Shown here: piece after piece, positions 1 through 7,533 of the stretch
Numbering within the stretch: the stretch's first letter is position 1
How the letters are laid out: the number at the start of each line of letters is the position of its first letter
Assembly (NCBI GenBank): GCA_001986395.2
Contig: MQVO02000214.1
Span: 1 to 14,405 of the forward strand
DNA: 14,405 nucleotides
From: Irpex lacteus
Lineage: Eukaryota > Basidiomycota > Agaricomycetes > Polyporales > Irpicaceae
Direction of reading: 5' to 3'
Made by a program: the position numbers and the translations under genes
Notes under the pieces: generated by a model
Told to the model about the DNA's origin: nothing
Databases searched by the model: none
The model's input: only the letters and a program-made list of their open reading frames with translations

Positions 1-265
1 ATTTTATTTAGTGAGTGTTCAAATTATTTATTATTTTATTAAACAAGCTCCTCCCCTAACAAGGGGAGACGGCGGACAATGTCACCTATCTTTTTTAATT
101 AATGATTTCTATTCGCACACCCATTTTTATTGTTGTTTCTTTTGGTAAGTGAAGGGAACCCCATCACTTTCTATCACCTTTGTTTATTAACAAAAGAGTT
201 ATTACCAATCTCTCTGATCTTTAATCTAACTCATTGGCTTGGGTTGCGAGAGTTCAAATGATCCC

Positions 266-310
266 CCCGAAAAACTAGGAATTATAAATAATTCTAACTA
301 GTTTTTTGGG
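266..310. repeat. dispersed hairpin element, copy 1 (in tandem unit 1)
   Basis: The left arm is a C-run followed by GAAAAACTAG. The inner stem is GAATTA/TAATTC and the right arm is CTAGTTTTTTGGG. It is a variant with G replacing the last C-side base of the left arm, giving a G-T pair. It is present at the same place in every tandem unit, so it was inserted before the unit was amplified. Confidence 0.9.
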
Positions 311-527
311 TACGGTGTTAATCAATAAATTATTAAGTTTTCACTGTCTACCAATTCCAGTATTGGTTACTAATAAGAGGACACGAGATTACAACTCGCA
401 TTACTAGCAATGAAAAAGGTGTGCATCCAATTACACTGAACCTCCAAATAATATAAAAATACATCACTTTATTATTTAATCTAGGATATGCTTTGTACCA
501 ATATGGTACCTACAAATAAACATAAAT

Positions 528-557
528 AGTTAATAAAATAAATAATATTTTTAATTA
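528..557. repeat. 30-nt internal direct repeat, first copy
   Basis: This 30-nt AT-rich sequence starting AGTTAATAAAATAAATAATA recurs at 914-943 in the same unit and in the other units. The last copy (3098-3127) lies just seven bases before the tandem array stops, so this short repeat may have served as a recombination point that ended the array. Confidence 0.85.
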
Positions 558-1357
558 AGGAGAGTCAAGAAAGTTAAAATACTAGAGAATATACTGATAA
601 ATTTATCTCAAACATTAAAGGATAGTCCAGTGTCTCCGTATATATTATATAAAATATTTACTATAATCTTTAATAAAATAAGATAATCTCACTTAAAACA
701 ATCGTGTCTACCATTTCACCACCAATGCTATTTCAGTTATCCTGACATAAACTCTAAAGACATTATCATTACAGCTTAGTTACATAAACTTATGCTACTA
801 AATTATTAAGAATAGCAGAAACTAGTAAACAGACATAACGTAAGTCACAGTAAACAGTACTGGAATAGTTACAGTAGTTTGGTTTACAAAATCAGTAGAG
901 AACCTCCCCCCCTAGTTAATAAAATAAATAATATTTTTAATTATCTATTACCTCCCCCCCAAATTTAAGAGTTCAAATTATTAATAGTTTGGTTAGTTTC
1001 CTCATAGTATCCCCTCCTCTTTAGCTTACCTCTACTCATAATTAGCCAATGAATTAAAGAGATTTTAAAGTATTAGAGAATCTCTTACTTTTTATTTTAT
1101 TTAGTGAGTGTTCAAATTATTTATTATTTTATTAAACAAGCTCCTCCCCTAACAAGGGGAGACGGCGGACAATGTCCACCTATCTTTTTTAATTAATGAT
1201 TTCTATTCGCACACCCATTTTTATTGTTGTTTCTTTTGGTAAGTGAAGGGAACCCATCACTTTCTATCACCTTTGTTTATTAACAAAAGAGTTATTACCA
1301 ATCTCTCTGATCTTTAATCTAACTCATTGGCTTGGTTGCGAGAGTTCAAATGATCCC

Positions 1358-1403
1358 CCCGAAAAAACTAGGAATTATAAATAATTCTAACTAGTTTTTT
1401 GGG
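1358..1403. repeat. dispersed hairpin element, copy 2 (in tandem unit 2)
   Basis: Same insertion as in unit 1, with one additional A in the left-arm A-run. It has the same TAAA-type loop and TACGG right flank. Confidence 0.9.
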
Positions 1404-2449
1404 TACGGTGTTAATCAATAAATTATTAAGTTTTCACTGTCTACCAATTCCAGTATTGGTTACTAATAAGAGGACACGAGATTACAACTCGCATTACTAG
1501 CAATGAAAAAGGTGTGCATCCAATTACACTGAACCTCCAAATAATATAAAAATACATCACTTTATTATTTAATCTAGGATATGCTTTGTACCAATATGGT
1601 ACCTACAAATAAACATAAATAGTTAATAAAATAAATAATATTTTTAATTAAGGAGAGTCAAGAAAGTTAAAATACTAGAGAATATACTGATAAATTTATC
1701 TCAAACATTAAAGGATAGTCCAGTGTCTCCGTATATATTATATAAAATATTTACTATAATCTTTAATAAAATAAGATAATCTCACTTAAAACAATCGTGT
1801 CTACCATTTCACCACCAATGCTATTTCAGTTATCCTGACATAAACTCTAAAGACATTATCATTACAGCTTAGTTACATAAACTTATGCTACTAAATTATT
1901 AAGAATAGCAGAAACTAGTAAACAGACATAACGTAAGTCACAGTAAACAGTACTGGAATAGTTACAGTAGTTTGGTTTACAAAATCAGTAGAGAACCTCC
2001 CCCCTAGTTAATAAAATAAATAATATTTTTAATTATCTATTACCTCCCCCCCAAATTTAAGAGTTCAAATTATTAATAGTTTGGTTAGTTTCCTCATAGT
2101 ATCCCCTCCTCTTTAGCTTACCTCTACTCATAATTAGCCAATGAATTAAAGAGATTTTAAAGTATTAGAGAATCTCTTACTTTTTATTTTATTTAGTGAG
2201 TGTTCAAATTATTTATTATTTTATTAAACAAGCTCCTCCCCTAACAAGGGGAGACGGCGGACAATGTCCACCTATCTTTTTTAATTAATGATTTCTATTC
2301 GCACACCCATTTTTATTGTTGTTTCTTTTGGTAAGTGAAGGGAACCCCATCACTTTCTATCACCTTTGTTTATTAACAAAAGAGTTATTACCAATCTCTC
2401 TGATCTTTAATCTAACTCATTGGCTTGGTTGCGAGAGTTCAAATGATCC

Positions 2450-2494
2450 CCCGAAAAACTAGGAATTATAAATAATTCTAACTAGTTTTTTGGG
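2450..2494. repeat. dispersed hairpin element, copy 3 (in tandem unit 3)
   Basis: Same insertion as in units 1 and 2, with a C-run one base shorter. Otherwise it is identical in arms, loop and flanks. Confidence 0.9.
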
Positions 2495-3134
2495 TACGGT
2501 GTTAATCAATAAATTATTAAGTTTTCACTGTCTACCAATTCCAGTATTGGTTACTAATAAGAGGACACGAGATTACAACTCGCATTACTAGCAATGAAAA
2601 AGGTGTGCATCCAATTACACTGAACCTCCAAATAATATAAAAATACATCACTTTATTATTTAATCTAGGATATGCTTTGTACCAATATGGTACCTACAAA
2701 TAAACATAAATAGTTAATAAAATAAATAATATTTTTAATTAAGGAGAGTCAAGAAAGTTAAAATACTAGAGAATATACTGATAAATTTATCTCAAACATT
2801 AAAGGATAGTCCAGTGTCTCCGTATATATTATATAAAATATTTACTATAATCTTTAATAAAATAAGATAATCTCACTTAAAACAATCGTGTCTACCATTT
2901 CACCACCAATGCTATTTCAGTTATCCTGACATAAACTCTAAAGACATTATCATTACAGCTTAGTTACATAAACTTATGCTACTAAATTATTAAGAATAGC
3001 AGAAACTAGTAAACAGACATAACGTAAGTCACAGTAAACAGTACTGGAATAGTTACAGTAGTTTGGTTTACAAAATCAGTAGAGAACCTCCCCCCCTAGT
3101 TAATAAAATAAATAATATTTTTAATTATCTATTA

Positions 3135-3264
3135 AGAAAAATATACATAATTAATTTAGTAAATCATACCGCAGGTGAGGATTGTGAGGGTTTATAATTG
3201 AATCAATCTAGGATCTATTTAAAGAATGAATAAATAAATAACTAACTCCCTAGTGAGTTCGGCT
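3135..3264. other. AT-rich spacer between tandem array and tRNA-like gene
   Basis: No open frame or RNA fold was recognised here. The right end contains two imperfect copies of a CTAGTGAGT motif that continue into the tRNA-like gene, so the spacer and the 5' part of that gene appear to share a small tandem duplication. Confidence 0.6.
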
Positions 3265-3335
3265 AGTGAGTGAGGCTAGTGGTTAGGCCTCCACTTTACA
3301 CAGTGGCTACAGCTGTTCGAATCAGCTACACCCTA
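3265..3335 (+). tRNA. tRNA-like gene, possibly tRNA-Val(UAC), probably damaged
   Basis: The fold has a D arm GGC/GCC with the typical loop TAGTGGTTAG, an anticodon stem CCACT/AGTGG, and a four-base variable loop. The T arm is perfect: AGCTG, loop TTCGAAT, CAGCT. The 3' acceptor strand is ACACCCT with discriminator A. Three faults are visible. The anticodon loop has only six bases (TTACAC, from which TAC would be the anticodon). The 5' acceptor strand AGTGAGT mispairs at positions 3 and 5. That 5' strand also lies inside a run of three imperfect copies of a CTAGTG-type 12-13-mer. Some lower fungi repair acceptor positions 1-3 by 5' editing, but that would not fix position 5. A pseudogene whose 5' end was overwritten by a small duplication is the simplest reading; the Val assignment is tentative. 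Confidence 0.5.
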
Positions 3336-3350
3336 AACAAATATCAGAAT

Positions 3351-3398
3351 CCCCAAAAAACTAGGAATTATAATTAATTCTAACTAGTTTTTTTGGGG
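3351..3398. repeat. dispersed hairpin element, copy 4
   Basis: A canonical copy: left arm CCCCAAAAAACTAG, inner stem GAATTA/TAATTC around a short loop, right arm CTAGTTTTTTTGGGG. It lies 15 bases after the tRNA-like gene and has T on both flanks. Confidence 0.95.
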
Positions 3399-3504
3399 TG
3401 TATTTTGACTATGATAAAAAAATAAGAAATATCAGAATTATTCTATTATGATAATCCTCTGACAAATGTTAAATAAAATAAATAAAATAAAAAATAAATA
3501 TAGT

Positions 3505-3552
3505 CCCCAAAAAACTAGGAATTAGAATTAATTCTAACTAGTTTTTTTGGGG
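3505..3552. repeat. dispersed hairpin element, copy 5
   Basis: A canonical 48-nt copy with perfect outer arms, one loop base different from copy 4, and T on both flanks. It sits in AT-rich spacer 80 bases before the small TGA-containing open frame. Confidence 0.95.
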
Positions 3553-3631
3553 TTACAGTATAAATTTAATTAATAAGGTAGTAAAATAAAATAATAGTAA
3601 ATATGAACTATGAAAATAAAAATATAATTAA

Positions 3632-3928
3632 ATGAAAAAAGATTTTTTAAAATGAAAAGAGATATGATTATATATAATCTTAAATAAAGAGATTAATAAT
3701 AAAGAATTAAAATTATTAAATGAGATAAAGATAATAAATTTATTAGAAAATGAGAATAATACATTAAAAAATAAGATTTTAATGGAAAATAGATTATTAA
3801 ATATTCAAAAGATTAATGAATTAGATAATTGAAGAAGTGCAGTATATAAATTTAATAAAAATACTTTAATAAATATAATGATAAATGATAAATTAAATGA
3901 ATTTTTTAAATCTAAAAACAAAAAATAA
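3632..3928 (+). CDS. 98-aa protein in mold mitochondrial code, rps3 N-terminus-like
   Basis: An ATG-to-TAA frame of 99 codons, open only if TGA is tryptophan (three TGA codons, no TGG), which is usual in fungal mitochondria. The first two thirds is rich in Lys, Glu, Asn and Leu and looks like a helical or coiled-coil segment. The last third contains DNWRSAVYKFNKNTL followed by NDKLNEFF. From memory, fungal mitochondrial ribosomal protein S3 begins with a W...(S/A).Y.(F/Y)NKN(T/S)L motif followed by a DKL-like stretch, so this resembles the start of rps3. The protein stops about 30 residues after the tryptophan, far short of full-length S3. It lies 75 bases before rns on the same strand. It may be a truncated duplicate of rps3 or a separate small gene. 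The frame is well supported, the identity only moderately. Confidence 0.6.
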
Positions 3929-4003
3929 AAAATATAAATAAAAGAGACAATAAATATTGCTTAAGGCATATACAATACAACAAATTAATTATAATTTGTT
4001 TAA

Positions 4004-5712
4004 TTTAACGAAAGAATTTAATTTTGGTTCCGATTTAACGTTATTCAGTAGTCTAAGACATGCAAATCTTTTTTCTTCGAAATTAATATTAGAAGAAAAG
4101 GTGTAAAGGTGAGTAATATAAGTTTAGATACCCTAAAGTCTTCTTAGATAGGAGATATTTCTTAAATTTTTTAATTTAAGAGAAATAATTAGCTATTTTT
4201 ATTAATAAAGGAAATTTTCCGCTTTAGGATTCGATTTATTTTGATTAGGTTGTTGGTATGGGTAATGGCCTACCAAGCCTACGATCGAAAGCTATGCTTG
4301 AAAGAGCCTCTAGCCACATTGGGAATGGAATCTCCCTAGTAGAGTTATCTACCAGCAGTCAAGAATATTAGTCAATGCTCGAAAGAGTGAACTAGCTAAC
4401 TGAAATCACTTTAGAAGTGATAACGTAAGGGAAAATAATGATATTACCTTACTATAAGTGTTGTCCAAATCTGGTGCCAGAAGACTCGGTAAGGCCAGGA
4501 ACGCGAACGTTAGTCATCTTAAACAGGCGTAAAGGGTGAGTAGGCAACTTTAAAATTCTAATTTTTTAAAATAGCAAATAAAAAAGAGGAAAAGTAGAAG
4601 ATAGAATCTAGTATAGGAAAAAATAAAATCGAGAATAAAGGTTAAAATCTGCAGTAAACTCGATAGAATACTAAAGGCGAAGGCATTTTTCCAATAAAGA
4701 TTGACGCTGAGGAACGAAGGATAGGGCAAGAATCAGGATTAGATACCCTGGTACTCCTTTCTGTCAACAATGAATGGTAGTCACTAAAAAATATTAGTGT
4801 CAATGTTAACACGTTAACCATTCCGCCTTGTGAGTACGATTGCAAAATTGAAAACAAAAAAATTAGTCGGTCTCGAAGCAAACGAAGTGAAGCATGTTAT
4901 TTAATGCGATAATCCGCGTAAAATCTTACCAGTTCTTGCATATGAAAATCTAAATCTATCTACCTAACCCAAAAAACTAGGAATTAGAAATAATTCTAAC
5001 TAGTTTTTTTGGGGATTTTTAGAAATAAAAACAAAGGATAGACAAGAAATTAAGATGAGTAAATACAGGTGTTGCATGGCTGTCGTCAGTCCGTGTCTTG
5101 AGAAGTTAGGTTAACTCCACTAAACGGACGAAATCCCTGATGTTAATTTTTACTTAACATACAAATGGTATCGATAGGATTCCATTTTGGGGCTAAGACA
5201 AGTCGTTATGGCCCTCATGAACTGGGCTATAGACGTGCCACAAAGACTAAACAAAATGATGCAATACCCTCTCGAAATTAATTTATCTATATTTATAGAT
5301 CAGGTTAATTTGTTGCTTTTTCTTATTCTTTTTTTTATTAAGAAGAATAAGGTATAGTAATTTGAGAATTAGGAGGAGCTAATCATCAAATATAGTCATA
5401 TATATGAATATGTCAGATTGTCACCTGTAACTCGGTGGCATGAAGAAGGAATTTCGAGTAATCGTTGAAAATTACGCAACGGTGAAGTGTTAATTCGGGA
5501 TGAACTAACCGTCTGTCGCTGGGAAGGAGCTTGGGTTCAAGGAAACTGATGAGTATTTATTATTTTTTCTTAGGTTTTAGTTTTAATATTTTTTAGTAAA
5601 TTTATATTTAAAACACCTAGTTAATAATTTTGTCTATAAAGTGAATTAACTTGGGTAACATCTCAAAAGTCATAGCAAGGTAGCTGTACTGGAAAGTGTA
5701 GCTGGATAATAA
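4004..5712 (+). rRNA. rns: small-subunit ribosomal RNA, mitochondrial, complete
   Basis: Universal blocks occur in order. They are the 5' block resembling AGAGTTTGAT (about 4012), ACATGCAAATC (4059), GTGCCAGAAGACTCGGTAA (4473), GGATTAGATACCCTGGTA (4737), a GAAGTGAAGCATG-type block followed by GTTATTTAATGCGATAATCC (4896), TTGCATGGCTGTCGTCAG (5072), and the 3' AGTCATAGCAAGGTAGCTGTA block (5669) ending in GCTGGATAA. The MS1 region at 4353-4377 matches the fungal mitochondrial site exactly, and the MS2 region at 4896-4917 has one mismatch. No intron interrupts the conserved sites. Variable regions carry AT-rich expansions, and a 47-nt mobile hairpin sits at 4968-5014 in the region equivalent to bacterial V6. 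The ends are estimated by alignment from memory, to within about 10 bases. Confidence 0.95.
4968..5014. repeat. dispersed hairpin element, copy 6, inside rns
   Basis: A canonical copy with CCC left end, AAAAAACTAG arm, GAATTA/TAATTC inner stem with AGAAA-type loop, and CTAGTTTTTTTGGGG right arm. It lies within rns between the TTGCATATGAAAATC side and the AGGATAGACAAG side of the V6 helix, where its own fold would lengthen that helix. The flanking bases are A and A. Confidence 0.95.
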
Positions 5713-6202
5713 ATTTATTTATACCCCCTTTGTACTTAAAGAAAAATAATTAAATAATATATCTAAATCTTAATACTTAGATAAAATAGATTTACTACTT
5801 TACTAAATTAAATTACTACTACAGTTGAAACAGTTGGAGTACAAGCTGTTTGGTTTAGAATAATTAGTTTTATGGGGGAGGGTCTCTAAGGTACTGATAG
5901 TTAAAGCTACTACTGATGAGGAGTTCCTTAGAATATCTATAATATTTATATAGATCAGGAAAATAATAAAATTAAAGAAAGTAGAGTAAGTACTTTTCAC
6001 CTAAAAAGGAAAATTAAATAAAATAAATAAAACAATAAATAAAATGATTAAAGAGTATTCTATAATCTTAAATTGTTCTCCCATTTTATTTAGTCACAGA
6101 GTTCCGTAATAGATTAATTTAGTAAATATAAATTTATTCGGGCTGCTATATTCTTATAATAAAACTTTTCTAGGATAAAATTAAGTTAATAATAGTATAA
6201 CA
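5713..6202. other. AT-rich spacer with possible decayed coding segment
   Basis: No recognisable gene. Between about 5812 and 5940 the base composition is more balanced, and a plus-strand frame reads protein-like but contains TAA and TAG stops. An inverted pair TCTAAGG/CCTTAGA spans roughly 5885-5935. This could be the remnant of a gene or a structured RNA; I do not recognise either. Confidence 0.4.
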
Positions 6203-6249
6203 CCCAAAAAACTAGGAATTAGAAATAATTCTAACTAGTTTTTTTGGGG
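6203..6249. repeat. dispersed hairpin element, copy 7
   Basis: Identical to the rns copy across both arms and loop (AGAAA-type loop), with A on both flanks. It lies in the spacer where the two rRNA transcription directions converge. Confidence 0.95.
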
Positions 6250-6326
6250 AACTTATTAAAAATATAAAAATATAAAAAGAGTTTGTAGTAGCTGTAGTAT
6301 GGAATAACCCTCCGAATATTCCTATA

Positions 6327-6373
6327 CCCAAAAAACTAGGAATTAGAAATAATTCTAACTAGTTTTTTTGGGG
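6327..6373. repeat. dispersed hairpin element, copy 8
   Basis: Identical to copies 6 and 7, again with A on both flanks. It is only 77 bases from copy 7, which suggests recent spread of this subtype. Confidence 0.95.
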
Positions 6374-6586
6374 ATTTGGCTAAAAATAAAAGAGATAAAT
6401 TATCATAGACTATAAAAACGGAGATAAGCAAGATAGTAATTGTTGCTCTTGAATACAATATAGATTCTTTAAATTAAGAAAAGATTATTAAAAGAGTGTA
6501 TACTGTCTAATATTATTTTATAAAGACTTTGTAAGAGATAAAGTGTTAATTTATCTAGTTAGTTTTTATACCTAAACATGATGATT
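6374..6586. other. AT-rich spacer, nothing recognised
   Basis: No open frame or RNA gene was recognised. The motif CTAGTTAGTTTTT at about 6555 resembles a decayed right arm of the hairpin family, but it has no matching left arm next to it. Confidence 0.4.
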
Positions 6587-6617
6587 CCCAAAAAAAAACT
6601 AGGAATTATAAATAATT
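6587..6617. repeat. dispersed hairpin element, truncated copy 9 (left half only)
   Basis: The left end CCC plus a long A-run, CTAG, GAATTA, the loop and the TAATT of the inner stem are present. The sequence then switches to TTTCCGAAAC and the right arm is missing. The break coincides with the edge of the group II intron-like segment, so the element was cut by an insertion, deletion or rearrangement there. Confidence 0.8.
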
Positions 6618-7250
6618 TTTCCGAAACTTTCGTCCAGGCCCTCGCGGTTATTATGAACACGGCAATTCTTGTTTAGAGCTACGAGTTACCTTGACTCGTC
6701 CGAGGTGATTTTCTTTGTCCCTCTACTTGCGTAGATTAAGGGAGTTAACTCAAACTCCACAGTTGCCATAGATTCCTTCAATTTTTTTCGAAATTGAACT
6801 TACTGTTGTAGGACGGGAAGGTACTCGCCGACACCACACTCCGAAGAGAGGGCCGCACTGCTTTTGTAATGTTACAACGGGCTTTCACCGGAGATTCCCT
6901 GTCCAAGGTAAATAAAATTGTGAATTACAATTATGTCTTATTTAGTTTTTTTTCTTAATCTTCCATGATAACCGGATGCCAGAGCACTACATCAATTAAG
7001 AGGTGGTTTAAAAAACTCACTCCCAGTTGGCTTGTACTTGCAATGCCTCTAATGTAGATAGTTCCAATAGTACTGATCTCCTTCCTGAAGGACAAGCCCG
7101 AGTAAAGGAGGGTCTAGAGGGATCTACATGTTAAAAACAAGGACTTATTTAACAAGTACCTGGGTAATCTTTACTTAAATCGGAGCAAGGCGATTTAAAT
7201 AATACCTTTGTGTAAAATTAGATTATGATAACGACTAATCAATACGTCTT
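6618..7250 (-). ncRNA. structured RNA resembling group IIA intron domain I
   Basis: Read on the minus strand, this GC-richer block is full of nested helices. GTTGTA pairs with TACAAC (around 6809-6873), enclosing a TTCGG-AGTGTG-GTGTCGG stretch. Next come a TTCAATTT/AAATTGAA hairpin (6777-6798), GGAATCTATGGCAACTG, a stem CTAC-GCAA-GTAG with a GNRA loop (6723-6734), and CTAAACAAGAATTGCC. The order and wording resemble, from memory, domain I of the Lactococcus Ll.LtrB group IIA intron: TTCGG, then EBS1, then GTGTCG; then GAACCTATGGGAACG; then CTAAACAAGAATGCC. By that analogy EBS1 would be about AGTGTG. No GUGYG start, domain V or domain VI was found. It lies downstream of the reverse transcriptase, the reverse of the normal order. 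It may be a fragment, a rearranged intron, or the 5' half of a split intron. Confidence 0.4.
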
Positions 7251-7260
7251 AAACAGATTG

Positions 7261-7530
7261 TTACATTAGACCTAAGTAAATTATATCGATGTTTATAAAA
7301 TTAATTACAAAATCGACTATAATATCCAGATTATTCATGGCTAATAAAGTACTTTGTAGAATTAATATTTCTGGGATAGTTAATCCTAACACTGGTGTTG
7401 AATTATATCCTTCTAATATTAATTGATTTGAGATATAATGAGGATCCTGAATAGAATCGTTTATATATCCTCTACTTTCCATTAAATAACTTAGAATTGA
7501 ATCTGATTCTCCTGTTACTAATACTATCAT
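7261..7530 (-). CDS. in-frame extension of the reverse transcriptase beyond a TGA
   Basis: This frame is the direct continuation of the reverse transcriptase frame: the RT ends at TGA (7534-7536), and ATA and ATG follow in phase, then 88 further sense codons to TAA. If TGA is tryptophan here, the RT continues through it, and the hydrophobic stretch WLLSWKGQLLLTILSIIIV is lengthened by TIIWIMIVLVTG into a probable membrane segment, followed by a tail with no motif I recognise. If TGA is a stop, this is a separate 89-aa frame of unknown function. An open run of this length in AT-rich DNA, in exactly the same phase, favours continuity. Confidence 0.4.
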   Translation of the reverse strand: MIVLVTGESDSILSYLMESRGYINDSIQDPHYISNQLILEGYNSTPVLGLTIPEILILQSTLLAMNNLDIIVDFVINFINIDIIYLGLM

Positions 7531-7533
7531 TAT

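Larger units (their letters stand above)
1..3134. repeat. tandem array of a 1.09-kb non-coding unit (about 2.9 copies)
   Basis: Three head-to-tail copies: 1-1093, 1094-2185 and 2186-3134. The last is cut off after about 949 bases, where the unit's TCTATTA continues into AGAAAA instead of CCTCCCC. The first may continue beyond the window edge. By eye, copies differ only in homopolymer length, for example C-runs of 5 versus 6 near 265/1358/2450 and G-runs of 2 versus 3 near 241. I saw no clear substitutions. Each unit holds a GC hairpin CTCCCCT-AACA-AGGGGAG (51-68, 1144-1161, 2236-2253), one dispersed hairpin element, a small palindrome GTACC-AATAT-GGTAC (495-509 in unit 1) and an internal 30-nt direct repeat (528-557 and 914-943). 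No convincing gene was found in either strand under the standard or mold mitochondrial code. Function is unknown; origin, recombination or promoter roles are only possibilities. Confidence 0.95.

Noticed and set aside
359..450. tRNA-like fold on the minus strand of each tandem unit (D arm GTGT/GCAC, T arm GCGAG/CTCGT, acceptor six of seven pairs)
   Set aside because: There is no acceptable anticodon stem in the available 21 bases, and the T loop is TTGTAAT. At most it is a decayed tRNA.
1..3134. CRISPR-like array or protein-coding repeat
   Set aside because: The unit is 1.09 kb, directly tandem without spacers, and lacks open frames. This is a satellite-type array.
4642..4881. Open frame on the minus strand within rns
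   Set aside because: It lies entirely inside conserved small-subunit rRNA sequence on the opposite strand; no protein motif.
6618..7250. RNase P RNA or group I intron as the identity of the structured minus-strand RNA
   Set aside because: No P4 conserved strands (GAGGAAAGTC or ACAGAA type) of RNase P RNA, and no group I P/Q/R/S core elements, were found; group II domain I wording fits better.
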